Source: Rhizophagus sp. LPA8_4_AMF (taxonomy: Eukaryota; Glomeromycota; Glomeromycetes; Glomerales; Glomeraceae). Taken from it: a stretch of 23,468 bases of DNA. Location: assembly GCA_021464525.1 (NCBI GenBank), contig JADRCO010001023.1, positions 1 through 23,468 on the forward strand, in the 5' to 3' direction. Position numbers and translations under genes: made by a program. Positions 1-11,450 of the stretch are shown here, piece after piece. A model generated the notes under the pieces. It was not told where the DNA came from, ran no database searches, and saw only the letters and a program-made list of their open reading frames with translations. Positions within the stretch are counted from its first letter, which is position 1. Each line of letters begins with the position of its first letter.

Positions 1-54
1 TGATGATCGGAATGTCGATCATTTTGGCCAAAATGATCGACATTCCGATCATCA
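1..54. repeat. 54-bp perfect palindrome, probably a transposon end or MITE core
   Basis: Positions 1-27 are the exact reverse complement of positions 28-54, with the centre at TTTTGG|CCAAAA and no spacer. The outer arm starts TGATGATCGGAATGTCGATC. A perfect 27-bp self-complementary arm is far beyond chance in A/T-rich DNA and is typical of terminal or sub-terminal inverted repeats of DNA transposons and MITEs. The palindrome touches the window edge, so the arms may extend outside it, and no transposase is visible beside it. The family is not recognised. Confidence 0.75.
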
Positions 55-2114
55 AGTGAGCCAAATCCGCCCATATGTTAATAAACATTTTGTAAGATGA
101 ATCAAGAATTTTTGAATTGATAAAATAAACTATTCTTTAATAAATTTTATTAATTTGCTAGTAGGAATATCTTATATTCCTATTAATATATTAGTTACTA
201 ACTAATATTGCATTAATAATTTTAATCGTCCCATACACATTTATCATCATCTTTCTTTTTATTCGCTTCATCATCTTCAACTTTCATTTTTCTTCATGTT
301 CATCCACTTCAACTTTTTTCCTCAACCTCAATAACATCTTTTACAACCACTGGAAACAAATTCACTATATAATGAACCTTTAAAGCCATCAATTGACCAT
401 TTTGGAGTGTTGTTGATGCAGATTTCCCTGTATTGCAAAAATTAATCTCTCCATATATGCATGATTTTGTATTCGTCAATAATCATTATATTTGCCATCC
501 TCCTTTCATTTAAAAGAAAGAAAAACAGGGAATAAATGCAATGATGTTCAAAGGTCGGAAATTCTCTTCCCTTATTAAACCTTAAATCATTTACAAAACT
601 TCCAGCCTAGGAAAAAAAAAGTACTTACAATTTTCAAAGAATTTTATTTTTTAAAAGAAAGAACGTTAGGAATCCAAAAATTCAAAGAGTAAAATCCCTT
701 TTGTTTTACCTTAAGACTGTTTTCCAATCATTTTGAAACAAGAAGTCTACCCTCAAACATGCTATACCAAAATAATAAATGAAAAAAATTTTTACACAAA
801 AAATCGCATATTGAATTTTGCTTTGAAAGTCCATATATATATTTGATAAATCTCGTTTTATTAGTTCAATAAAATATAAAAAACAAAAAATATTGAAATT
901 ATTCGACTATATAAATAAAATTTTACATCATACACTAATATGTGATTGGCTATACACCACTCCTTCAGTATAACTCATAATTAGTTGATGTAGATTATGT
1001 GTAAAGATATTTCTATTGATGTGATGCTTCACCTATTAGTAAAGCAATATCCTATAGTGACAATTTTCTTGAATGCGTGTTTGGCCAATTTATAAGCATC
1101 ATGAAAGAAAATACGCAATGCTTTCTGTTCGATCAACCCATAATTTGCTCTCTTACCGCTGCGATCATCACTACTTGCTCGTTTATGACATCTATGGGCA
1201 AGCTAGTACTCATTATAAAATTCACCAGTTGCCTTTCGAAGTTCAAAATTCCGTAGTTTAGAATTTCTAAACTATTCAAACTAATTTCGAAACTAATTTA
1301 ATTATAGTTTAAAATACTTTGAACTAGTTTAAAACTTCGAATCCTTTCCAAGAATTATCCTATCTAATTAAGGAAAATCTTTTGAAATGAATGATTTAAA
1401 AGGGCAGTTTTGCCTGCAACAAATGAATACCCTGACAAAGATATTCCCTCTCCAAGTGGAAAATGTGAGATTTACCATGAATAGATAAGCTGCCATCTTT
1501 CCCTCCATTTCCAGAATCTTTTCACGAGAACCGACTGCACTTTCACCAGATATGCAGCTCGGTTTCAAATTTCTTTACATCGCAATTGCATTTCACTTTG
1601 GAAGTCATGTACTTTCAAAGCAGGGTTATTGCGTCCCACAGAGTGGCGAATGAGTAAATGGCAATTCGCCCTTGGGGTTATAAGGTTAAAATTTTGATTT
1701 TGGACGTAAATCCATGATGGACGTGTTAGGAAATTTTCAAAAAAGAAATCCGTGAGTTCCTTTTCAGCATTTGGTACTGCTATCTCGTCTTCAGGGATAC
1801 TCTTGACACTTATCGTCTATACAAATGGATAAAAATCGCCTTCTTAATAAAATACTGGCAGAAGACCATCATAACAAATTATACTTATTATGATTCTCCC
1901 TAATATGTATAAAATATATATGTTTTGTAAATCACTAATGATACCCTTTAGCTCTCAGAATTCTCTATTATCTTCCAAAACAGCCCATGACAAAATTTTA
2001 CTCCCATTTTACATTTTTTACATAAAAAAATTCACATGCAACTAGGGACCACATTTTGATAATATAAATCTTATCCATTTTTTCTTTAATTGAACTTTAA
2101 ACCCATTAGATCCT
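55..2114. other. Gene-poor A/T-rich stretch
   Basis: I find no convincing gene here. An ATG-started frame of about 60 codons at 1073-1261 (plus) lies in a slightly less A/T-rich patch but matches no family I know. Around 1620-1740 there is another less A/T-rich patch containing a short inverted repeat, GGCGAAT facing ATTCGCC, near 1643-1671. Much of the rest is homopolymer-rich, with no intron-bounded coding blocks like those in the genes to the right. Confidence 0.5.
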
Positions 2115-2143
2115 TTAAAGTCTCATACTTGAGACCACTTTAA
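2115..2143. repeat. Short imperfect hairpin
   Basis: GTCTCA (2120-2125) faces TGAGAC (2130-2135) across a 4-base loop. The arms extend outward imperfectly through TTTAAAG and CTTTAA. It may belong to the mobile-element-like debris that continues to about 2430. No function can be assigned. Confidence 0.35.
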
Positions 2144-2321
2144 TTCTAAAATTGGTCCTCTTCGCGCCGCAGCTAGGGGATTACGGATTATGCGTAACAT
2201 AAAGGGCGTGATATTTATGCTGGTGACAAACGGTGGTGATAAGATTTTTTTTTTTTTTTTGCTTTTGTGGCAGTTGGTAAGATTTACCACAGCTAGGTCA
2301 TCTAACATGGGGTTCCTAATG

Positions 2322-2422
2322 TACAGTGGGGTGACCGGAAGTCCGGAACTAACGTTAACACTATCACTTGCAAGCGCATAACTCCTAAACTCGGGCCAGT
2401 TTGTACGTTAAAAACCACTGTA
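2322..2422. mobile_element. Tc1/mariner-like MITE or solo end
   Basis: The block opens with TACAGTGGGGTGACC and closes with CCACTGTA, so TACAGTGG and its reverse complement are flanked by, or include, a TA at each edge. This is the insertion signature of the Tc1/mariner superfamily. The interior has a less A/T-rich sub-terminal stretch with a CCGGAAGTCCGG direct repeat and an ATAACTCCTAAACT stretch like those seen inside many Tc1-like termini. The matching terminal repeat is only 8 bp, and there is no transposase inside about 100 bp. It could be a MITE, a solo end, or the 5' end of a larger decayed copy running right. Confidence 0.45.
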
Positions 2423-3563
2423 CGTTAAGGACGCCCTACTCTTTATAGCGAATTTTTATATAGTGGATAGCTTATTATAATGAAGAAAAGTTCAGGTACA
2501 GATTTTTTTATATATAATAAAACGACCCTCAGACCTCAGTACTATATAGTGAATTTCTAATTTTAATCTCTAGCCTATGAGATGTGAGGATGAAAAAAAT
2601 ATCAAGAAATGACAACTTAACTGAAATTAAGCGATACAGAGTGAAAAAGTTCACATGATTTATAATGACATTTTTTTGGAAAAATCGGTCATACAATATC
2701 TAACCAGGTGACGTACTTTAGAAAATAGAGAAATTAGACAATCCAACATCATAAAGCTGTTGAGAAATCAGATTTGGCAATTTATGTCAAGTTCCAATTT
2801 TCGGTTTTCCAGTGTAAATGAAGCAAATAATAAGTACAACCGGTTTATTTTAAACCTACTTTTTATTAAAACTGAATAAAAAGATGGGTTGTCACGATCA
2901 TATTTACCAGATTAAACATTTAACAAATTTAATTAACCTTTATTAATGATTTTTTGGAATCAGAGAAGAGAGTGATGCTATCTATCAAAGAGAGAGCTGT
3001 TGTTCGTGTTGTTCGAATTAGTGTATCAGGTGATTTGTCGACCAATTATCAAACTGCGCACTAATAAAAATTTTTTACGAAGTTATTTTCTTTCAACTTC
3101 CTTTTTTAACTTTAAAATATTTTAAGGAACTCATGTAAAATACTATTTTTAACAATAAATGCATATTAAATAAAAAAGACCTAAGTAACTAGATAGAGTT
3201 ATTCAACAAGAATGAAAATCAATTATTTTTTTTGATTTGGCATATACTGTACTTTAATAAAATAAATTATAGGAATATCAATAAGAATATTAAATAGATG
3301 TGTTTTTTTCCTAAATATCATTTCTTCACAGTATATTATTTAGATTGTTTTGATATAGACAAAAAAAAGTATTACATACTATTCAAAAAAAGAGCATTTT
3401 CGGGATTTCATGATTGTTCAATTTTGTTTACTGATCCACTAAGGTATTAGAGAAAAAAAAAAAATGTATAGTGACAGGAAATAGGAATTAAATTGTAAAA
3501 TATTGTAAAATATTTATATATGGAATCAATTATTACTAACAATATAAAAATTGATATATATAA
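2423..3563. other. Gene-poor stretch downstream of the importin gene
   Basis: No gene is supported. A short frame near 2590-2650 (plus) begins MKKISRNDNLTEIKRYRV, which faintly recalls the N-terminal helix-turn-helix start of Tc1-like transposases, but it is soon interrupted. Another 29-codon frame sits near 2974-3063. Both may be remnants of the element whose end is seen at 2322. Positions 3460-3563 would carry the importin 3' UTR. Confidence 0.4.
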
Positions 3564-6500
3564 TTAAGATTGCAAAAATGGTCCTAATGGTGATCTGGCA
3601 ACCACATCAGGAAATTGTTGATTGAGTGCTTTTATGAGATCTATTAATTCTTGACGTGTTTGATCTATTAATTGATCTTTAGGTGGAGAAAGAACTTGAG
3701 CAAAAATGTTTAAAAATTCTGGAATATGACTTAACACCTAAAAGTAAATATTAATTATATTAATTAATATAATACGTTATATTAATTGGCAAATTTAACT
3801 ATTATCATAAACTTACATAAGAATTATTTGCACGGAAAAGGTAAAATATACATTGAAAAACAGGTTCATTTTCCTCATAATCGCTTAATGGTAAGTTACG
3901 CATTATTACTTCTAATACCTAAAAATTAATAGGTTATATTTCAACCCGAAATCAAGAGTAAAAAAAAAAGAAAAGAATTATTTTGATAACTATAGTACCT
4001 GATCAATTGGAATTACTTGAGAACATTTTATTATCATTCGACATACTGCCCCGCAAGCGTTATCGGTAATATGTATTACGGATTTTCCAGTAAAAAGTGG
4101 GTAAATTCGTGTAAGAATTTCATTATATTTACTATATTACATTGTACTAGAGTTATTACTAGTTGAAAATGATTTAACAAAAATAAGTAAAAAGAAAGGT
4201 TACCTGCTGATATCGATTGTAGTATATTGACAAAGAACGCCAATGGCAAAAACAGAGTTACTCTTCACTTCATCCTCTTCATCGCCCAAAGCTTTAAGAT
4301 ATAATGATAATAATTGCTATAAATTAATAATAAAAAATTTTAATATTTTTCCAGTGACTTTTACTATATTATCTTGAAGCGTGCTTACTTCAGTAAACTC
4401 CGAAATACCGGATTTAAGACCAACAGTAGATTCACCTAAGCATCCAATAGCCATAGACCTATCAGAAACTGGCTTAGACTTTTTCTAAAACCATAAAAAT
4501 AGATTAACACAATTAAAAATACATAAAGTGTATCAAATTGAAACTGTAACATACATAATATTTAGTTATATGTGGAAGGTACACTTTGAAGTAAGAAGCA
4601 AAATCAGGACCAAGAACTAAAGCCAACGCGGCAACAAAATCTGACGCAACACTAATCAAAAGTGCATCGTATTCTGCTTCTTCATCTTCGTCCAATAATT
4701 CATCTTCATCGTCATTATCAAGCTGGCATAAGGCTTTTTTCTCATAAAGAGAGAGTATGTTTCGAGCAATAGGATCAACATCTTTTATTTACCAATTAAT
4801 ATTTAAATATTTAAATATTTGTTATAAAAACTGAATACATATAATTATAAGCAAAAAAAAAAAATTTCTTACAGTCTGCAATAATCGCGGGTCCACATTG
4901 CTTAAGTGTGTCGATAAATTCTTGATATAATTGCACCATTACCATTCTGCATTAAATAATTATACGTATTAGAATAGTAGTGATAAGTTGGCACTTAAAA
5001 ATATCTTTATGATAGTAATCAGTATTTAAAATGTGGTATCATATTTTAAATCAAAATGAGCTGGGTTAAATAGCTTTGTATCTCATCATATAACTAATTA
5101 TCACGAATTTCTGTTCTAGAAACTCACTTGCTTTCTTCATCGTCCACTATTGCTAATATTGTCGACATTACAGTTTTTGTCATACTTTGCACGTTTTCGT
5201 GAACAGGTACTTTCTAGAATATAAAATAATTTTTTTGTAAACGAATATAAACGAATAATAAAAAAAAAATCAACAGATAAATGAAATGTAAACCATACCA
5301 CAGGTAAACCAGCTTCCCATTGAGCTGGATTTGACATACTATAAAAGGTTGTCAAAAAACTGAATAAAGATGATGCAACTGATCTTCTCACGCCTCCCGA
5401 ATGATGACTGGCTAGTTTCACCAACTCTGATATTGATGTTTCAACATAAGGAAGAAAATTGGATCTTGTATTTTCAAATATCTCCCCAATGACATCAGCT
5501 GCTATCTCTTTTTCATCAACAATAGCCGAATTGATAGCATATTCTGCATCATCATCGTCATCATCATCAATATCTATATCTGTCGAAAGATTTTCTTCAG
5601 CTAGGTACATTTACGATAAAAGTTTTAAGGATTAATTTGTAAACAGATATAAGAAAAATAAATGAAAAATATATACCATCAAGTATAAATGGATCAAATT
5701 CTTCCAATTGACAACTCTTTAATAATTGAGGCACAATTGTGTCCAAATATATACTAAATTCTTCTCCGAATACACGAGCCATAACTGCAAACAAACAATA
5801 ACTACATTCGCGAAGACGTACATTATCCAATTGCATTCCTTCAATTGCCAATCGCATAATTTCATTGACATGTGGCTAGGAAATGAATAAATGTTAATAT
5901 AAGAGTATATATAATATACGGTTGAATTCTATTATACCTGACTTAATTCCTTGCCAACTGCTTCAGAAACTGAACCTACAGTGTCGGTCGCTATTCCTCG
6001 TAATAACATGTCATCATTGGTTTTATTTAATGTCATCAGCATCAATAATCTACTAATTACCGCAGGAAAATATGGCCTAAATTCCTAATTAAAAGATAAG
6101 TAAAACATCATTATTATATTATTAATAAAATATTATAAAGAATAAAGAAACTTACACTACCAGCAGCATGAGCTGCGCTCCCAATAGCTGCTGTAACCGT
6201 GTTCTTTACTTCATTAGGACCATTATCCAATAAAAGTAAAAGTCTTTCCATTAAAGTAGGCAAGTATTGCAAAATTTCATCATCCAATCCTTCTAAAATA
6301 GCATCAAGCGCATTACATGCTTGCTTTGGAATTTCGGTGTTTGGATCGTTCATGAGATCAAATAACAAAGGTAATAGTGTAGCATGATTGGATGCTATTT
6401 CTTGATCTAGTTCCTCTAAATATACAATATTATTTAGGTTAATACTATAATTACTAAACAAAACGTAAAATAATCTTACCAACCTGCTAAACAGCCTAGT

Positions 6501-8668
6501 GCAATACATGCGCCTCTACGAACAATTGTCTCCGGGTCACGTAAACCATTACATACAAGAGGTAATAAGTCATTAAACTTCGGACGCATATAATCAGCAC
6601 ATCCTTCAACAAGAACCTTTTCCCAAGTGAACAGTTAGCATTTGCAATAATCTTTATTATATTAAAATAATAAGATATTAAAATAATTAGACATTAAAAA
6701 TGTACCGCAAATGCCATCATTCCTGCTTTTCTGAATTTCGGGTCGTGACTTTGAATATATGTAACAACGATTTCCATAACAACAGGAAAAACTTGCTGAG
6801 GCGGTAATTTGGTGGATAAAGAATTGATAACTCTGAAAGCCATCTATTCAACAAATTATTAACTCAACATCAGTCAACTCGTTAAATTTTACAAAGACAA
6901 TATAATAATTACTCTGGAAGGCGACTCATCATCTTGATCATCAGGATCATCCTCGGCCCCAATTGGCATCAATTGTTGAATAATTGGAGCAACAAGTTTT
7001 AACTTTTGAATTTTCGTTTTCTTGCTACCAATGCAAATACCATAAAATTAAATGCAATTCAATCATTACCACAATTATATATTAATTCTTACTAATTAGT
7101 AACCCAGATAAGAAATTGCAAGGCCATAACTCGAACTGAATCATCATATTGATTATTACGTGACACTATCAAAACAAATTCAATAAGCTGTTGCAAATGA
7201 TTAGATAAAAGTGGCGTCTCCTATATCACAAGTTTCAGGTAACATTATTTGAATCAATTATATTGAGCAATGATAGGCGAAAAATATAAACCAATTCTTA
7301 TAAATAGTATATTTCATAAATAAAGTTTTACAAACCAACAATAACAATCCATCAAATAATTCAAATCCTTTAATTGCCGAGTCACTATCACCTTGCTCTA
7401 AGCATTGTTGAATTACATTGACCATTGAAGGAATTAAATCGCGAAATAATTGCTAATCGTTTTTTTTTTAGGAAAAATTTTATTAATGTAATAATTGAAA
7501 ATTAAAAGGTTATCTACTTCAAAAAAAAGGACCAAACAACATACTATGTCCGCTTTATTATTAGGATCAATAATTTCGGCAACTTTCCCTAGAGCCCTAA
7601 ATAAATTAAGAATATATGTTACAAATTCGATTTTGATATCGAAGTTGCCAGCCATTTATATTTATTATTACGAAAAGAAAAATGTCTTACTGCAACGTAG
7701 TTACGCGCACAACCTTGCTTTCAGGGTCATTAAGAGCTGCGCCAAACAACTCAAAGAGTTGTCTTAGATTATCCTGAAATGCTTCTATGATCACTTCAAA
7801 CAAAGTATATAGTACAAATATTCCAACCTAAATGCAAACATCTTAGATAAGAATTTTACTCCGATAGGAAAATATTATTAACGACTTTATTAATTTACCT
7901 CACGGTGTCCAGCGTTAGGACTTTGGCAACATTGATATAAGAATTGAAGCAGATTATTCCACGTGCCAGCTGGTATTTCAATTTTAGCAATAGATGAAAT
8001 TACACGTGCAGTAGCATGTCTTACTAGTTCACTATAAATTAATTAATCATTAATCTTAAATAAGTAACTTAATAAGTTTAAACTCGTGTGTCGCGTAATT
8101 TATTAAGCTTACTGAGATTCCCGCAAAATAACCTCGAGCAATTGATTTTTTATAGCTGTTTGTGTGTTTATATCAATCTTTGGCCACCATTTTGTTGATC
8201 TTTTTCTTAATTCAACAGCTGCAAGTTGTCGCACCTAAAACCATCATTGGATATAAATATTATATTTTAAATTTTTTTTTTTTTTTGGTGAGAAAATTAA
8301 CATGCAGACCTGCCAATACGTAGAGGATGATAGAATTTGTACGAGTGCAGCTACACAAGTAGAAGAACTATAAAAATCGTTATTCAAAGTAGAAGTAGCC
8401 TTTAAAATAAAATGTGAAGCAAAATGAAAAAAATATATTAAAAAACGCGTGAGAAACAAAAAAAGCAACAAACTTTAGTTGTCAACATAACAGTTGCGTA
8501 CCGTTCTTATTCTTGCTGTATCAGTATCACCAGAAACTAATTGGTTAAGGAGTTCTTCTAGTCTTGAAACAAACTCTTGATACTATGTTATAACGCGTTT
8601 TAGTAAGGTTAAATAAATAAATTATACAAAAAATCTCATATCACTTTTAAACCGAAACAAACCTCCAT
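3564..8668 (-). CDS. KAP123: Importin-4 / Kap123-type karyopherin beta
   Basis: This HEAT-repeat nuclear import receptor belongs to the family whose yeast and human members carry histones H3/H4 and ribosomal proteins through the nuclear pore with RanGTP. I join 24 exons (minus, from the start): 8663-8668, 8502-8582, 8310-8399, 8113-8234, 7899-8031, 7691-7827, 7545-7596, 7336-7452, 7093-7220, 6913-7024, 6706-6843, 6484-6616, 6156-6415, 5938-6084, 5677-5875, 5299-5600, 5128-5213, 4873-4946, 4555-4781, 4389-4484, 4204-4316, 3999-4131, 3817-3918, 3564-3737. They total 3162 nt, or 1053 aa, close to human IPO4 (about 1080) and yeast Kap123 (about 1110). The N-terminus has the importin-beta pattern RQLAAVELRKRSTKWW. 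Acidic loops (DIDDDDDDDAEYAINSAIVD and DEDEEAEYDALL) followed by HEAT helices match IPO4 in order and spacing and argue against IPO5/Kap121. The end is RSPLGPFLQS. The first exon encodes only Met-Glu. The start is the ATG just downstream of an A-run. Confidence 0.9.
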
Positions 8669-9473
8669 TTTTTATATCTACACTAAAAAGATATATACAA
8701 ATAAAGAAAGAAGACTTTTTTTTTAAAAAAAAAAAAAATTTTGATAAATCTCGATTCATCAATTGACTAAATGAGAAATAATTAATGTAAATCTATCAGA
8801 GTATATCAATCTAACATTCATAGTTAATGCAAAAAATATAGTGTTAAGAATGGTTAGACGATAATTAATTGATAAAAGGTTAATCATTAAAGAATTCCGG
8901 CTATTGTCAAAAGAAGTGATGTTGGGGAACCCTATCATGACGAAAATGAAATCAAATTTCAATATCACAGGCTAGGTTAATTTCTTTCTGATGAATTTTA
9001 TTACCCAAACAATTATTTATTTTCTTTCGCAAATTCCTCAATTGATTAAATTATAATAATTTTTCTGCTTAAGACTTGTGTGGGAGATAACAATTTTATG
9101 ATTCTTTGGCATTACCGATTACCGAATGATTAGACAGTGATCATTGAATTATCTTGTGCAAAGCATGAAACTCAAGCAAAACAATTAAATGATGGATGCA
9201 AAAATTCTCATTTAAGAAAAGAATTATTCTCAAATTCTTAATTTCATTATAAATTAGACAAGTTTAGAAAGTTATCCTTGGATTAAAAGCAGGATTATTA
9301 TAATTAATACACAATGACAATGTAAATAATTTTGCTCCGAAATTTGTTTGATTTAGAAAATTAAATGTTTCCGAATATTTAGAAAACGCGTCAGTGAAAA
9401 ATATTGTTTACCATATCCAGATGATATTTGTATCTAAAGATTAACCTTCATATATTAAAATAGTCCTTATGGA
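8669..9473. other. Spacer between importin start and sulfurtransferase end
   Basis: This holds the presumed importin promoter and the 3' UTR of the sulfurtransferase gene, which are in tandem on the minus strand. A T9-A14 homopolymer switch lies at 8716-8738, about 50 bp upstream of the importin start. Poly(dA:dT) tracts of this kind commonly keep fungal promoters free of nucleosomes. No coding sequence is supported; the 69-codon frame at 8759-8968 has no recognisable features. Confidence 0.5.
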
Positions 9474-11094
9474 TTACTTTTTCATTTGCTTATCTTTTTG
9501 TTTTATTATATCCGGAATTATATCTGTTGAAATATTTGCTGTTGTTCCACCTAATCTTTTTATAACCAATTTGGGTCTTGTTCGATGAATATGATCGTAA
9601 ACACATTCTAAACCTGGTTTCACGTCATCAAATGTTGAAGGCCTGCCGTACTTTTCATCCCAAGTATGAACTAATTGAAAACAAAAATCAGTCCCACAAG
9701 TTCGTTTTAATCGAATCTTGCATTCTTCACATTGAATAAATAATAAATTGCAAGTTTTGTTTCTGCAATTCGTATAAGCACCACATGGTTTGCCACATGT
9801 ATGACACTGAGAAACAATGTCATCCGTAATTGGCTCGCCAAGGCGTTTATCGAAAGTAAAATTGCGACCTTTATACAAGGAAATAATTGATGGGTTTGCC
9901 ATAATAAATCGTCCATATGCTGTAATTCCTCCTTTAAGCATGTAAACTGATTTAAAACCGGTAGAAAGTAGTATAGCACCTGCTTTAGAGCACCGAATGC
10001 CACCTGTTTAAACGGGTGCAGTAAGTTGTATATCAACAAATTATAAAAATTTTATTAAAACAAAAATTATTATGTTACATTTTCGTACCAGTACAATACA
10101 TGTAAATTTTTTCATTTTGTTTTCCCTCACATATTTCATTCATAACTTTGATACTATCCCGGAAAGTATCTACGTCTGGTCTTATTGAATTAACGAAATA
10201 ACCAACTTCACTGAAAATTGAATCCAAGGGTTATTCTAAATATGATTAATAATACACGAAAATAATGCATTCTTGCACTTGCCTTTCATATTGATTTCTC
10301 ATGTCTATTAAGATAGGAGATACTTTGGAATTGGATAATGCTTCATGCCATTCTTCTGGAGTTAGATAAACGGGTTGTTTAGACAGATCATATGAGCCAG
10401 ATTCCAATCTATCTGCGACAATCTTACAATCAAATAATTAATTTAAATTTAAATGTTTAACTATAATTTTTTACGTTAATTCATCACAAACCTGTTTCCT
10501 AATTTTAACGTGTAACTTTCTAAATGCTTTTACATGATATGTTGAGAAGTTGAATTCAGTTCCTTTTAAATTTAATTCTTCATCGCAATATTTTCTTAAT
10601 TCTTCTAATTTTTCTTTTGGGCATGAAACCTGTGCATTTATTCCTTCAGTAGCAATATAAATTCTTCCAACTAGTCCCATTTCTTCAAGTTTATTTAACA
10701 TATTTTCTCGTAATTTTTCAAGAGAGGGCTGAACGGTCAAGTTAAAAGAATAAAATGAAAGGGTCATCCACTCATTAGGTTCTATCGCAATGTTAGTTTT
10801 ATTAGTTGTATAAAAACAACATCCATATTTATAATCAAAACGTCTCATTGAATCAAAAGTTAAAGAGCAACTTTTACTACATAAAGACGAATTTAGTCGA
10901 GATTTAGCAACTATAAATTTGGTTAACAGCAAAGTTTTATTACGTAAAGGTTTTATAAAGGAACAATATGAAAAATTACAAATAAGAGCACCATGAAACG
11001 TTCGCAAACTCCGGGAAACGTAAATATTCATGACCAAAAATATAAAAAAGTTGTATAAAAAAAGTAAGGAAGAAAAGAGTGAAAATGCGAGCAT
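9474..11094 (-). CDS. Rhodanese-domain sulfurtransferase, TrhO/TSTD2-like
   Basis: This belongs to the rhodanese family that includes bacterial TrhO (tRNA U34 hydroxylation, formerly UPF0176) and animal TSTD2. Exons (minus): 10492-11094, 10283-10422, 10089-10210, 9474-10003, giving 464 aa. The order is an N-terminal acylphosphatase-like UPF0176 domain (GLVGRIYIATEGINAQVSCP, then FRKLHVKIRKQ), a rhodanese domain with the active-site loop CTGGIRC at about residues 287-293 (nucleophile Cys287), and a Cys-rich tail (CHTCGKPCG, NCRNKTCNLL, CEEC, CGTDFC) that may bind zinc. The CTGG codons are split by the last intron. The second intron has a GC donor (AAAG|GCAAGT), required by frame and giving NQYESEVGYF, matching the family. 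An alternative start is Met22 (11031). The first ~65 residues are basic and hydrophobic, suggesting mitochondrial or membrane targeting. Substrate specificity is inferred from family only. Confidence 0.88.
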
Positions 11095-11102
11095 CAAGAA
11101 TT

Positions 11103-11450
11103 TTTATTTTGTCGTAAAAAATTTTTTAGATGACTTATTTTATTGGTTGATAATTTTATTAGGTAATATCTAATCTCTCGCGGTCTATAAATCCACCGAC
11201 ATCTTCCTTTCGTGATAACTCAAACTTTATCTTTCAATATTTTAGGCATTTGAACATTCTCGCATATATATCCTAATATCATTAAGCTTTTTATTTAAAT
11301 TCATGAAAAATACAGCGAAGCTAGTGGAATTGTTATTCTCGGAAAAAAAATCACAGACTAAAGTAATAGAAAGTTTTACACGATCAAAGATAAACTTGGA
11401 CAAAATCCCGTCACGTTTTTAATTTTAGATGCATTACAGTATAATACTAT
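11103..11450. promoter_or_regulatory. Spacer upstream of the sulfurtransferase gene
   Basis: These roughly 350 bp separate the sulfurtransferase start from the end of the coiled-coil gene, both on the minus strand. They must hold the promoter of the former and the 3' UTR of the latter. I see no TATA box, repeat or small gene I would defend. Confidence 0.35.

Noticed and set aside
1073-1261. 62-codon frame on the plus strand in a less A/T-rich patch
   Set aside because: No known motif, no splice-bounded neighbours, and A/T-rich DNA readily yields frames of this size.
2190-2381. Overlapping 60-codon frames on both strands across a T-run
   Set aside because: They span a homopolymer and the Tc1-like end, and share no features with proteins I know.
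3564-8668. Assignment as importin-5/Kap121
   Set aside because: The acidic insert and DEKE-type segment (AINSAIVDEKEIAADVIGEI) and the second acidic loop with EAEYDALL match importin-4/Kap123 in order, not importin-5.
11095-11097. Start of the sulfurtransferase one codon upstream of 11094
   Set aside because: That codon is TTG; the first ATG is at 11092-11094.
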